A stretch of 20,297 nucleotides of DNA from an uncultured Erysipelotrichaceae bacterium (GTDB lineage Bacteria; Bacillota_I; Bacilli_A; Erysipelotrichales; Coprobacillaceae): assembly GCA_900550005.1 (NCBI GenBank), contig URQL01000009.1, forward strand, positions 1 to 20,297, in the 5' to 3' direction. The notes under the pieces were generated by a model. The model saw only the letters and a program-made list of their open reading frames with translations, was not told the DNA's origin and searched no databases. Shown here in pieces: positions 5,016-14,656 of the stretch (positions are counted from its first letter, which is position 1; every line of letters begins with the position of its first letter). A program made the translations under genes and the position numbers.

Positions 5016-7235
5016 ATGCCAATTATTTATCATCAATCAACGCAAACATTTCATCTTTATAATGAAACATTAAGCTATATCATAAAAGTTTTACCTAGTG
5101 GTCACTTAGGTCAACTCTATTATGGAAAAAAAATTCATGATCAAGAAAATTTTGACCATCTATTTGAAATTGCAGCTCGTGCAATGGCTGTTTGTTATTA
5201 TGAAGGAGATCGTACTTATTCATTAGAACATATAAAAAATGAGTACCCTACTTATGGTAGTGGTGATCAACATTTACCGGCAATTGATTTAGTTCAAGAA
5301 AACGGAAGTCACATCTTAGAATTTCACTTTGATTCTTATCAAATCATTCCTGGTAAACCTAAACTAAAAGGATTACCAGCAACTTATGTTGAAAAAGATG
5401 AAGAAGCTTCAACTTTAATCATTACTTTAAAAGATGATTTATTAGATTGTTATTTAAATTTATCTTACACTATTTATGAAAATATGGGTGCACTTTGTCG
5501 TAATGTTCATATTGAAAACAAAGGTAACCAAACCTTAAATTTACAACAAATCATGTCCATGTCATTAGACTTACCTGATCAAGATTATGATTTAATAGAA
5601 CTTACAGGTGCATGGTCAAGAGAAAGAAATATAACCGAACGTTCTTTAGAAATGGGTGTTCAATCTATCTATTCAATCAAAGGACACTCAAGTCATAACT
5701 TTAACCCATTTATCGCTTTAAAAAGAAAAGAAACAACCGAAACATCTGGTGAAATCTTAGGTTTTAGCTTAGTTTATAGTGGTAACTTTCTCGCTCAAGT
5801 AGATGTAGATACTTATCATGTTAGTCGTGTTATGATGGGAATTCATCCACAAAACTTTAATTGGTTATTAAAAGCTAATGAATCATTCCAAACACCTGAA
5901 GTTGTCATGGTTTATTCTGATCAAGGATTAAATGACATGTCACAAACCTATCACCAACTTTATCGCACTCGTTTAGCAAGAGGAAAATATCGCGATCAAG
6001 TTCGCCCTATCTTAATTAATAACTGGGAAGGCACTTATTTTGATTTCACAGAAGAAAAGTTACTCAACATTGCTTCTACTGCCAAAGAATTAGGAATTGA
6101 ACTCTTTGTATTAGATGATGGTTGGTTTGGAAAAAGAAATAACGATTTAGCAGGACTTGGTGACTGGTATCCAAACTTAAACAAACTACCTGATGGTATT
6201 GCTGGATTATCAAAAAAAGTAAATGATCTTGGTTTAAAATTTGGTCTATGGTTTGAACCAGAAATGATTAATTTAGATTCCGATTTATATCGTGCTCATC
6301 CTGAAATGATGCTAGCAACACCTTCTCGTCATCAAAGTCATGGTCGTGCCCAATTCATTCTTGATTTTTCTAATCCAAAAGTCGTTGAATATATCTATCA
6401 AAGTATGAAAAAGATTTTAGATGAATCTTCAATTTCTTATATCAAATGGGATATGAATAGAGCTATGAGTGAAGTTTATTCTTCTTGTCATGATGCTTCT
6501 AGTCAAGGACGTGTCATGCATGAGTATATCTTAGGTGTTTATCATCTTTATGATTTACTTACGACAAACTATCCTGATATCTTATTTGAATCATGTGCCA
6601 GTGGTGGTGCTCGTTTTGATCCTGGTCTACTTTACTATGCACCTCAAGCTTGGACAAGTGATGATACAGATGCTATTGAAAGAATTAAAATTCAATATGG
6701 AACTTCTTTAGTTTATCCAATTTCAAGTATGGGATCTCATGTTTCAGCTATTCCAAATCATCAATTATATCGAAATACACCATTAGAAACACGTGCTAAT
6801 GTTGCCTATTTTGGTACATTTGGCTATGAACTTGATCCAACTAAATTAAGTGAAGAAGAAAAAATCCAAATTAAAAAGCAAATTAACTTTATGAAAACAT
6901 ATCGCCAAATCATTCAATATGGATCTTTCTACCGTTTAAAAAGTCCATTTAAAAATCTAGAAAGTGCATGGATGGTTGTCAGTCCCGATCAAAAAACAGC
7001 TTTAGTCGCTTACTTTAGACCATTACAAGAAGTTAATGTTGGTTATCGACGTATTAAACTAACAGGATTAAACCCTAATTTTAATTACCATAATGAATAT
7101 GCCAATACAAATCACTTTGGTGATGAACTAATGAACCTAGGTCTCATTACGACTGATGCTTCTAGTAGTGAACATAACATGCAATTTAAACAAGGAGATT
7201 ATTTATCACGTATTTATATTTTAAAAGCAAAATAA
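5016..7235 (+). CDS. Alpha-galactosidase, GH36
   Basis: A 739-residue cytoplasmic enzyme that hydrolyses terminal alpha-1,6-galactose from melibiose and raffinose-type oligosaccharides. The length and layout match Lactobacillus/Geobacillus GH36 enzymes: an N-terminal beta-sandwich, a TIM-barrel from about residue 330, and a C-terminal beta domain. Catalytic motifs are intact. 'YIKWDMNR' contains the nucleophile Asp479, and 'SCASGGARFDPG' followed by 'AWTSDDTDA' contains the acid/base Asp549. The 70-residue spacing equals that in Geobacillus AgaA. The barrel motif 'FVLDDGWFGKRN' is also present. There is no signal peptide. AAGGAGGG lies 5 nt before ATG. It is a single-gene unit with its own terminator. 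No sugar transporter or regulator is adjacent, so the substrate must be imported by a system encoded elsewhere. Confidence 0.95.
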   Translation: MPIIYHQSTQTFHLYNETLSYIIKVLPSGHLGQLYYGKKIHDQENFDHLFEIAARAMAVCYYEGDRTYSLEHIKNEYPTYGSGDQHLPAIDLVQENGSHILEFHFDSYQIIPGKPKLKGLPATYVEKDEEASTLIITLKDDLLDCYLNLSYTIYENMGALCRNVHIENKGNQTLNLQQIMSMSLDLPDQDYDLIELTGAWSRERNITERSLEMGVQSIYSIKGHSSHNFNPFIALKRKETTETSGEILGFSLVYSGNFLAQVDVDTYHVSRVMMGIHPQNFNWLLKANESFQTPEVVMVYSDQGLNDMSQTYHQLYRTRLARGKYRDQVRPILINNWEGTYFDFTEEKLLNIASTAKELGIELFVLDDGWFGKRNNDLAGLGDWYPNLNKLPDGIAGLSKKVNDLGLKFGLWFEPEMINLDSDLYRAHPEMMLATPSRHQSHGRAQFILDFSNPKVVEYIYQSMKKILDESSISYIKWDMNRAMSEVYSSCHDASSQGRVMHEYILGVYHLYDLLTTNYPDILFESCASGGARFDPGLLYYAPQAWTSDDTDAIERIKIQYGTSLVYPISSMGSHVSAIPNHQLYRNTPLETRANVAYFGTFGYELDPTKLSEEEKIQIKKQINFMKTYRQIIQYGSFYRLKSPFKNLESAWMVVSPDQKTALVAYFRPLQEVNVGYRRIKLTGLNPNFNYHNEYANTNHFGDELMNLGLITTDASSSEHNMQFKQGDYLSRIYILKAK

Positions 7236-7241
7236 CAATTT

Positions 7242-7272
7242 AAGGTCACCTAATCATAAAGTGACCTTTTTT
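7242..7272 (+). terminator. Terminator of the alpha-galactosidase gene
   Basis: AAGGTCAC (7242-7249) pairs with GTGACCTT (7261-7268) around an 11-nt loop, and the T-run extends to 7272. It lies 7 nt after the stop codon. Confidence 0.85.
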
Positions 7273-7279
7273 ATATAAA

Positions 7280-7308
7280 CAAAAAGATGTCTTCATAACA
7301 AAGACACC
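7280..7308 (-). terminator. Terminator of the 6-phospho-beta-glucosidase gene
   Basis: On the minus strand, GGTGTCTT pairs with AAGACATC (one G-U pair) around a 7-nt loop, followed by TTTTT. It lies back to back with the terminator of the convergent gene. Confidence 0.8.
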
Positions 7309-7316
7309 TTTATCAA

Positions 7317-8798
7317 TTAATCTAAATCAGTACCATTACTTTCAATGACTTTCTTATACCAATAGAATGAATCTTTTGGTCTTCTTGATAAGTCACCAGT
7401 TCCATCATCATGTTTATCTACATAGATAAATCCGTAACGTTTTCTCATTTCTCCTGTTCCTGCTGATACTAAATCAATACATCCCCAAGTTGTATAAGCA
7501 ATTAAGTCGACACCATTAGCGATTGCATTTGACATTGCTTCAATATGTGGACGATAGTAATCAATACGATATGGATCATGAATTGATCCATCTTCTTCTA
7601 CTGTATCATAAGCACCTAATCCATTTTCAACAACCATTAGTGGAATTCTATAACGATCATAAATCATTTCTAATGATGTTTGAAGTCCTAATGGATCTAA
7701 TGCCCATCCCCAATCAGAATAAGTTAAGTATGGGTTTCTAATTCCAGCAGCAAAGTTACCTTCTACTGTATCTTCTGCTTCATGAGTTGTAACATTGTTT
7801 GTCATATAGTAAGAGTAAGTAAACATGTCTACTTTACCTTCTAATAAATCTTTTTTATCTTGTTCAGTAATGTCTAAATCTGTAACGTTATGTTCTTGCC
7901 AAATTCTTTTTGCAAATGGTGGATAATATCCAAAGCATTGTACATCTCCACAATACCAGAAATTTTCTTCCATTGTTTGTTGATTTGCTAGAATATCTTT
8001 TGGATCACAAGTATGTGGATAAGAAATAGCTCCTCCTAGCATACATCCGATCCTATTTTCAGGATCGATTTCATGTCCTAATTTAACTGCTTTTGCACTT
8101 GCAACAAATTGATAATGTAAATGTTGTAAACGTGCTTTATAGTCTTCATCACTGATTCCACCAAACATTTTAGCTACACTTAAAGTGTTGTTGATTTCGT
8201 TAAATGTTAACCAGTATTTTACTAATCCTTTGTATTCAGTAAAGATTGTTTTACAATATTTTACGAAAAAGTCAATAAAAATACGATCTTGCCAGTCACT
8301 ATAATTTTCTACTAAATAAATAGGTGTATCAAAATGATGAATTGTTACTAGTGGTTCAATATTATATTTCTTTAATTCTGTAAATACATTTCTATAGAAT
8401 TCAATACCTTCTTGATTAGGTTCATCTTCAATTCCTTTTGGATAAATTCTTGACCAAGAAATTGACATCCTAAACATCTTGAATCCCATTTCAGCGAATA
8501 ATTTAATATCTTCTTTGTAATGATGATAGAAATCGGTACCTTCATGGTTTGGATATAAATATCCATCTAAACAAGCATAATGATCTCCACCTTCTGGTAA
8601 TGCATCATTAAATGGAATTTGATTTGTAGCATGTCCTTTTCCATCTTTATCGATCCAAGTAACCTTTCTTGATTCTTTAACGCTACCTCCAGTAGTAAAG
8701 TCAGTTAAAGCTGGACCACGTCCGCCTTCATTCCAACCACCTTCATATTGGTTTGCAGCAGTAGCTCCACCCCAGAAAAATCCTTCTTTAAAAGCCAT
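7317..8798 (-). CDS. 6-phospho-beta-glucosidase, GH1
   Basis: A 493-residue cytoplasmic GH1 enzyme that hydrolyses beta-glucoside 6-phosphates (from cellobiose, arbutin or salicin) delivered by PTS transporters. The N-terminal signature 'FFWGGATAANQYEGG' is typical. The acid/base Glu201 lies in 'LTFNEIN' and the nucleophile Glu391 in 'VVENGLG'. 'SAGTGEMRKRYGFIYVD' (445-461) supplies the Ser, Lys and Tyr (S445, K453, Y455) that bind the substrate phosphate and separate 6-phospho enzymes from plain beta-glucosidases. The ribosome binding site AAGGAGG sits within a 14-bp palindrome (8809-8822). No PTS permease or BglG-type antiterminator is adjacent, which is unusual for this family. The exact aglycone preference cannot be told. 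Confidence 0.93.
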   Translation of the reverse strand: MAFKEGFFWGGATAANQYEGGWNEGGRGPALTDFTTGGSVKESRKVTWIDKDGKGHATNQIPFNDALPEGGDHYACLDGYLYPNHEGTDFYHHYKEDIKLFAEMGFKMFRMSISWSRIYPKGIEDEPNQEGIEFYRNVFTELKKYNIEPLVTIHHFDTPIYLVENYSDWQDRIFIDFFVKYCKTIFTEYKGLVKYWLTFNEINNTLSVAKMFGGISDEDYKARLQHLHYQFVASAKAVKLGHEIDPENRIGCMLGGAISYPHTCDPKDILANQQTMEENFWYCGDVQCFGYYPPFAKRIWQEHNVTDLDITEQDKKDLLEGKVDMFTYSYYMTNNVTTHEAEDTVEGNFAAGIRNPYLTYSDWGWALDPLGLQTSLEMIYDRYRIPLMVVENGLGAYDTVEEDGSIHDPYRIDYYRPHIEAMSNAIANGVDLIAYTTWGCIDLVSAGTGEMRKRYGFIYVDKHDDGTGDLSRRPKDSFYWYKKVIESNGTDLD

Positions 8799-8824
8799 AA
8801 TTTCGTCCTCCTTAGCTAAGGATT

Positions 8825-8833
8825 ATTATAGCA
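8825..8833 (-). promoter_or_regulatory. Extended -10 promoter of the 6-phospho-beta-glucosidase gene
   Basis: On the minus strand, TGCTATAAT matches the extended -10 consensus TG-n-TATAAT and lies 26 nt before the start codon. It is followed by the perfect palindrome TCCTTAGCTAAGGA (8809-8822), which overlaps the predicted transcript start and the ribosome binding site and could be an operator. Confidence 0.5.
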
Positions 8834-8840
8834 CTTGCTT

Positions 8841-8868
8841 TTGACAAGACTTATTTTTTTAATAAAAT
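8841..8868 (+). promoter_or_regulatory. Candidate promoter of the EAL-domain gene
   Basis: TTGACA (8841-8846), a 16-bp spacer and TAAAAT (8863-8868) form a plausible sigma-A promoter. A perfect TATAAT at 8907-8912 without a -35 is an alternative closer to the gene. Confidence 0.4.
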
Positions 8869-8936
8869 GAAAATAAATATGTATACCATTTCAAGAAGGA
8901 ATAAGTTATAATGAAAGTAAACAAGGAGTGATCAAA

Positions 8937-10670
8937 ATGAACAATAATCAACGTGAATATTATACAATTAATAATAAAAATACCTCAATTTTCACAAAAG
9001 AAGTTTTTATCAAAAAAGTTGAACAATTCTTAAATCAAAATACATTCGATCTTCCTTATTGTATTGTCGCTATTGATGTAGAACATTTTAATTTAATTAA
9101 TAAATGGTATAATCAACAAGTCGGTGATGAATTACTTTATCAAATAGCCACTTGTCTACATCAAAATGTAAACAATCAAACATCATTTGCCGGTTATATG
9201 TTTGGAGATAATTTTGCTTTATGTATTCCTCATAATTATAAAAATATTCAACATATTTTTCGCTTGATCCAACAAGCTATTCATAATATTGATTCTAAAT
9301 GTGATTTAAGTGTTTTAATGGGGATTTATGTTATTGATAAAAAAGAAAAATGTCTAGTGTCTGAAATGTATGATAAAGCAACCTTAGCTTTAAATCAAAC
9401 AAAAGGAAATTACATTCACCGTATTATTTATTATAAACAATACATGCAAGATCAAGTTGAACAAGAACAACATTTGCTTTCTCAATTACAAAAGTCACTT
9501 AAAGAAAATAAAATCACTTATTATATTCAACCAAAATGTGAAATTCATACGGGAAAAATCATTGGTGGAGAAGCATTAGTAAGATTAGATAAAACAACAA
9601 GTAACCTTTCTCCTACTTCCTTTATCCCACTACTTGAAAGGACAGGTTTAATTGGAAAATTAGATTATTATATTTGGGAAAAGGTATGTCAAGATTTACA
9701 TAATGCAATTATACAAAATAAAGTAACTGTCCCAATATCGATTAACATTTCTCGCAAAGATATTGAAAACTTTAATGTTGTTGAACAAGTGAATCAGCTA
9801 TGTAAAAAATACAACATTCCTAAAAAACTACTTGATATTGAAATCACAGAAAGTGCCTATACAGACAATGAGCAAATCATTTTAGATACCATCACTGAAT
9901 TTCAAAATAATGGATTTAAAGTCGCTATGGATGATTTTGGTAGTGGTTATTCTTCTTTAAATATGCTTAAAAATATTGATATTGATTTACTTAAAATTGA
10001 TATGGAATTTCTTAATTTTAAAACTAAAAACAAAAAGAAAGCCATCAACATTATTGAAAGCATTATTAATATGAGTCGTATTTTAGAAATTCCAACCATT
10101 GTCGAAGGGGTTGAAACAAAACAACAATTAGATTTATTAAAAAACCTTGGTTGTCCTTATGTTCAAGGTTACTATTACTATGCACCTTTAAATACAAAAG
10201 AATTCTATGAATTGATTCAAGACCCAACAAAAATCATTCCAGCCAATGCACCAGTAACATTAAAAAATGTAATTACGATTCATCATTTACTTCATAATCA
10301 GTTAATAGATGTCGCTTTGCTTGATCATCTCATTGGTGCCTTTTGTTTTATCGAACATGATGGTCAAACAATTCCTAAACTCAGTGGAAATGAGTTCTTT
10401 TACAAATTGATCAATCTTCCACTAGAAAATTTAACACCTGAAAAAAGTATCAAACAAATGTTAGAACCGATTAATAAAAAAGATTTAACAAAAATCATTA
10501 CTGCTTTTAATCAAACAAAATCTCAGACAGATGGTTGTAAATCCTTAATTTACCACGCTAAATATGGTAGTGAAAAAGGAACATACATAATGAAAATTCA
10601 TTTTATTCGTAATACTTCATCATCATCTCTTTATTTAATTCAATTAGAAAGCTTAGATTTAATGGAATAA
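8937..10670 (+). CDS. Cyclic-di-GMP phosphodiesterase with degenerate GGDEF and intact EAL domain
   Basis: A 577-residue cytoplasmic protein without membrane helices. Residues about 38-165 form a GGDEF fold, but the signature is 'MFGDNF' rather than GGDEF. It probably does not make c-di-GMP and may only bind nucleotide. Residues about 180-425 are an EAL domain with all key motifs: 'GGEALVRL' (E212), 'SINISRKD', 'IEITES', 'AMDDFGSGYSSL', 'KIDMEF', 'VEGVET' and 'VQGYYYY'. It should therefore hydrolyse c-di-GMP. The last ~140 residues look like a PAS-type sensor or similar fold. The start at 8937 is preferred to GTG at 8928 because AAGGAG overlaps that GTG. Lowering c-di-GMP often controls biofilm formation, which suits the matrix genes in this window, but a direct link is not shown. 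Confidence 0.88.
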   Translation: MNNNQREYYTINNKNTSIFTKEVFIKKVEQFLNQNTFDLPYCIVAIDVEHFNLINKWYNQQVGDELLYQIATCLHQNVNNQTSFAGYMFGDNFALCIPHNYKNIQHIFRLIQQAIHNIDSKCDLSVLMGIYVIDKKEKCLVSEMYDKATLALNQTKGNYIHRIIYYKQYMQDQVEQEQHLLSQLQKSLKENKITYYIQPKCEIHTGKIIGGEALVRLDKTTSNLSPTSFIPLLERTGLIGKLDYYIWEKVCQDLHNAIIQNKVTVPISINISRKDIENFNVVEQVNQLCKKYNIPKKLLDIEITESAYTDNEQIILDTITEFQNNGFKVAMDDFGSGYSSLNMLKNIDIDLLKIDMEFLNFKTKNKKKAINIIESIINMSRILEIPTIVEGVETKQQLDLLKNLGCPYVQGYYYYAPLNTKEFYELIQDPTKIIPANAPVTLKNVITIHHLLHNQLIDVALLDHLIGAFCFIEHDGQTIPKLSGNEFFYKLINLPLENLTPEKSIKQMLEPINKKDLTKIITAFNQTKSQTDGCKSLIYHAKYGSEKGTYIMKIHFIRNTSSSSLYLIQLESLDLME

Positions 10671-10672
10671 AA

Positions 10673-10698
10673 AAAACGTCAGCAATTGCTGACGTTTT
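10673..10698. terminator. Bidirectional terminator, 26-bp perfect palindrome
   Basis: AAAACGTCAGCAATTGCTGACGTTTT is a perfect palindrome: GTCAGC/GCTGAC stem with an AATT loop. The minus strand has T8 after the stem, the plus strand T4-AA-T4. It terminates both the EAL gene and the ABC exporter operon. The exporter stop codon overlaps its edge. Confidence 0.9.
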
Positions 10699-12724
10699 AA
10701 TTTTGCAAATAAAGTTGTAAATCATATAATTTCTTATAAATACCATCTTGTTTCAATAATTCTTGATGCGTACCACTTTCACGAATACGACCATGATGCA
10801 TAACAATAATATTATCGGCATGTTGTATTGTACTTAAACGGTGAGCAACCATAATTGTTGTTCTTCCTTGCATTAGACGTTCTAAAGCTTGTTGGATCAA
10901 TTGTTCTGTTTCCGTATCAATATTTGCTGTTGCTTCGTCCATTACTAATATCTTAGGATCAAATGCCAAAGTTCTTGCAAATGAAAGTAATTGTCTTTGT
11001 CCAGCTGATAAAGTTGATCCTCTTTCACTTACAGGTTCCTGATATTGATGTGGTAATTGTTCAATAAAATGACTAGCATTTACTGTTTTAGCACTTTCAA
11101 CTACTTTTTCATGACTAATGTTTTTATTATTCAATGTAATATTACTTTCAATATCGCCCGTAAAGATAAAGACATCTTGTTGAACTTGACCAATAGCATC
11201 ACGAATTTGTGCAGTGCTAAGTTCTTTAATATCAACATCATCAATTAAGATTTGTCCTTTTTGAATATCATAATAGCGACCAACAAGATTTAAAATAGAA
11301 GATTTACCAGCTCCAGTTGCCCCGACAAAAGCTACCTTTTGTCCTGGTTCGATTACAAAAGAAACGTCTTTTAAAACATAATCTTCTTTTTCATAAGCAA
11401 ACCAAACATGTTTAAATTCAATTTTACCTTTTATATTTTCTAAAGCTACTGGTTTTTCTGATTCTTTAATTGGGTTTTCTGCATCTAAAACAGTAAATAT
11501 TTTTTCAGCTGAAGCTAATGCATTTTGTAAAGTCGTAAATTGTTCAGCTAATTCTTGAACTGGATCATAGAAGTTAGCAATATAATTTGAAAAAACATAA
11601 AGTGTACCGATACTAAGTACCCCATCTAATACCCCTTTACTTCCTTGATATAATACAAAAGCTAATGCCATTTCCGCAATCAAATAAGTTAATGGTCTAA
11701 AGATTGAAAAAATCATAATTTGTTTCATTGTTGCTTTGTAAAGTTCATTACTTTTACCTTCAAATTCTTGGTATTTAATTTTTTCATTAGTGAAGATTTG
11801 AATAATTTTCATACCGGAAATATTTTCTGATAAAAACGTATTTAACGCAGAAATCTTTGTACGAATTTCTCGATGAACTTGTCTTGACATTTTTCTAAAA
11901 TAAATAGTCAAAGCAACTATTATTGGTACTAAACAAAAAGCAAAGAAAGATAATTTTAAATGAATACGCGTCATCACAATCATCAAACCAACGATTTTCA
12001 CAACATTTCTAAATAAACGTACTAAAATATTCGCATACATTTCATGTAATGATTCCACATCATTGGTTACTCTTGTACTTCCTACTGGATGGGTATCATG
12101 ATAACGTAAAGGTAAATGGTGAAAATGATGGAATAATTGTTCACGTATTGTATAAATAATGCTTTGTCCTGTAAGTTGTAAAATCCAAGTTTCTGCAAAA
12201 GTAAAGATTGCTGTAAAAATTAAAACAACAACATAAAGCATAGCAATTTGTTTAAGTCCTGATAAATCAGAATTTCTTAATGTTTTTAATGCATCTTTAT
12301 CTAATTTAGTTCCTGTAAGTCCATTAACAACAATTTGGTCATCACTTTGACTTTCTACTTTTATTTGACCTAAAGTCAAATCATAAAGCGCTTTGGACTC
12401 AGTGGCATCTAGCCCTTTAAAGTAATAATAATTGTCATCATAAGCAACTAATTGATTATATGTTGAGGCTGTAGTGTCTCCTTTTTTTAAATATTGACCA
12501 TCATAATAAATATCACTTTTCTCTACAACACCATAAGGTGTATTATATTTTTCGATATATTGATCAATTGCATTTCCAATTAATGTTGGTCTAAATAAAT
12601 CTAAAGCAGTCACTGCTAAAATTAAAACTAAAGCGGTAATCATTTGGCGAGTATAAGGCTTTAAATAAGCAAAAAGACGACCAAAGACATTTCCAGAATA
12701 ATGATATTGTTGTTCTCGATTCAT
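10697..12724 (-). CDS. ABC exporter half-transporter, BmrD-like (consensus ATP site)
   Basis: A 675-residue half-transporter: six membrane helices followed by an ATPase domain. A roughly 100-residue extracytoplasmic insertion (about residues 54-155) sits between the first two helices. This insertion and the length are distinctive of B. subtilis BmrD (about 673 aa), the larger half of the BmrCD multidrug exporter. Walker A is 'GATGAGKSS' (468-476). Walker B 'ILVMDEA' has the catalytic Glu597, while the signature 'LSAGQ' (572-576) deviates from LSGGQ. In a heterodimer with the 12740-14496 protein this gives one consensus and one degenerate ATP site, as known for the family. It starts 15 nt after the partner's stop. 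Transported compounds cannot be deduced. Because the partner is frameshifted, function may be lost. Confidence 0.88.
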   Translation of the reverse strand: MNREQQYHYSGNVFGRLFAYLKPYTRQMITALVLILAVTALDLFRPTLIGNAIDQYIEKYNTPYGVVEKSDIYYDGQYLKKGDTTASTYNQLVAYDDNYYYFKGLDATESKALYDLTLGQIKVESQSDDQIVVNGLTGTKLDKDALKTLRNSDLSGLKQIAMLYVVVLIFTAIFTFAETWILQLTGQSIIYTIREQLFHHFHHLPLRYHDTHPVGSTRVTNDVESLHEMYANILVRLFRNVVKIVGLMIVMTRIHLKLSFFAFCLVPIIVALTIYFRKMSRQVHREIRTKISALNTFLSENISGMKIIQIFTNEKIKYQEFEGKSNELYKATMKQIMIFSIFRPLTYLIAEMALAFVLYQGSKGVLDGVLSIGTLYVFSNYIANFYDPVQELAEQFTTLQNALASAEKIFTVLDAENPIKESEKPVALENIKGKIEFKHVWFAYEKEDYVLKDVSFVIEPGQKVAFVGATGAGKSSILNLVGRYYDIQKGQILIDDVDIKELSTAQIRDAIGQVQQDVFIFTGDIESNITLNNKNISHEKVVESAKTVNASHFIEQLPHQYQEPVSERGSTLSAGQRQLLSFARTLAFDPKILVMDEATANIDTETEQLIQQALERLMQGRTTIMVAHRLSTIQHADNIIVMHHGRIRESGTHQELLKQDGIYKKLYDLQLYLQN

Positions 12725-12739
12725 GTTCTCGTCTCCCTT

Positions 12740-14496
12740 CTACATATCTAAAGTTAATTGTTTTTCTAATTGTTGCTTATCGTACATTTCTTTAAAAATA
12801 CCATTTTTAGCCATTAATTCTTCAAAAGTACCATACTCTGCTTTCTTTCCTTCATCTAAGACTAAAATATGATCTGCATTTCTAACTGTAGATATACGGT
12901 GAGCAATCATAATTGTGGTTTGATTTTTTCTCCTTGTTTTTAAATGTTCAAGAATTTGATCTTCAGTATCTGTATCAACAGCACTCAAAGCATCATCTAA
13001 TATTAAAATTTGTGCTTCTTTTAATAATGCCCTAGCAATTGAACAACGTTGTTTTTGTCCCCCTGAAAGTGTCACACCTCTTTCTCCAACAACTGTTTCA
13101 TATTGCATTGGAAAATCAATAATATTATCATGAACACAAGCATCTTTACATGCTTGTACTACTTCATCATGACTAGCATCTAATTTACCGAATTTAATAT
13201 TATTTTCCAAACTATCACTAAATAAATAGTTATCTTGTGGTACATAAGCAATGTGTTCTCTTAATACTTTTAAAGGAATCTCTCTAATATTTGTATGATC
13301 GATTTGAAGCATACCTGTTTCTACATCATAAAGACGAGTAAGTAAATTAACTAAAGACGTTTTACCACTCCCTGTTCTTCCTAATATTGCAAAAGTTTCT
13401 CCTGGTTGAATTTCTACAGATATATCATCTAAAGCATTAGGCAAGTCACTTTGATATTTAAATGACAAATGATTTAATTGAATATGTCCTGTTAATTCCT
13501 GTACATCTTTTACATTTTCATCATCAATAATATCAGGTTGTTCATCAAAAATTGCTTTAATACGAGCAATGGCTGCTCTACCTTGCGAAAACATGGTAAT
13601 TGAATCTCCCATAGCGATCATTGGCCAAACAAGGATCCCAATATAAGAAGTAAAAGCAACAAATCTTCCTAAAGTGATTTGAGCAGTAACTGCTAAGTAT
13701 CCTCCATAAATAATTGCAATAACATAACCAATACCAATAACCAAATCTAAAGCAGGGAATACAAAAGCAAACATTTTCACGACTTTCATATTCATCTTTT
13801 TATTATATTGATTCACTTCACTAAATAACTGATCTTGGGTATCTTCTTGAACAAAAGCTTTGATCACTCTTTCTCCAGTAATACTTTCTTGCACTTGATC
13901 ACTTAGTTTAGCAAAAGCAATTTGTTTATCTTCAAATCGTTTTTCCATTTCATCACTAACCCAAAACCCAGCAATGGCAATCACTGACATTGGAATCAAA
14001 GTAATGAAAGTTAAAGTTGGGTTAACATACACAATCATTTTATAAAGTACCATTCCTGTTTGTACAACAGCATCAAAAGTAGAAATAACAGCTTGACCAA
14101 TTGCATACGTAAAGCATCAAGGTCATTAGTAAAATTAGCCATTAAATCTCCTGTTTTATGATGGTTATAATACTTTTGTGATAATTCTTCTAATTTATGA
14201 AATAAATCATTTCTAATTTCAGCTTCAATTTTACGACATGAACCAAAGATACATGAACGATATAAAACACGTCCAACTACAATAGCCAAAGTCGCTAAAA
14301 TAAGATAAAATACAAGTCTTAAAACGCCATTTTTATCAATGGTAAAACCTGTTAAACCATCAATAATATCTCCCGTAATTTGTGGAATAACAAGACTCAT
14401 ATAATCCACTACTAATAATAAAATCAATCCCATAATATACTTTAAACCATGTCGTTTAAGATAAGGTTTGATTAAAGATTCCTTTTTCTTTTCCAT
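12740..14496 (-). pseudogene. ABC exporter half-transporter, BmrC-like, broken by a 1-nt frameshift
   Basis: Two overlapping frames together encode one BmrC-like half-transporter of 585 residues, the family length. The first frame ends well after 'NFTNDLDALRM' (residue 131) with the unrelated tail 'QLVKLLFLLL'. The second resumes as 'AIGQAVISTFDAVVQTGM'. Restoring one G/C at about 14104 (ATG-CAA to ATG-GCA) joins them. The ATPase domain is intact, with 'GRTGSGKTS', 'LSGGQ' and Walker B 'ILILDDALSAVD'. The Asp in place of the catalytic Glu is the degenerate site normal for BmrC. Everything except one base is conserved, so this is either a very recent mutation or a sequencing error. As written, it would not make a full-length product. 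Confidence 0.85.
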
Positions 14497-14553
14497 CCTC
14501 TGCCTTCTTTCTCACTTGCCTTATTTTAAGTTTATAAATGCCCTTACACTAAG

Positions 14554-14582
14554 TATAAATTATAAAGTCGACTTTATGTCAA
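14554..14582 (-). promoter_or_regulatory. Promoter of the exporter operon with internal 16-bp operator palindrome
   Basis: On the minus strand, TTGACA (14577-14582), a 17-bp spacer and TTTATA (14554-14559) form a promoter. The spacer contains the perfect palindrome ATAAAGTCGACTTTAT (14562-14577). A dimeric repressor such as a MarR or TetR protein bound there would block RNA polymerase. No regulator gene is adjacent. Confidence 0.6.
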
Positions 14583-14609
14583 GAATTATATTTATAATCT
14601 TACAATATT

Positions 14610-14634
14610 AAAAAAGAGGTTATAAGTAAACCTC
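14610..14634 (-). terminator. Terminator of the nitrogenase-like operon
   Basis: On the minus strand, GAGGTT pairs with AACCTC around a 7-nt loop and is followed by TTTTTT. It lies about 75 nt after the K-like stop codon. Confidence 0.7.
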
Positions 14635-14656
14635 AATATTGTTATAGTAATACATT

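Noticed and set aside
8809..8822. Palindrome TCCTTAGCTAAGGA as a riboswitch-like ribosome-binding-site sequestering hairpin
   Set aside because: With no loop to spare, the stem would be only about four pairs. An operator or chance is likelier.
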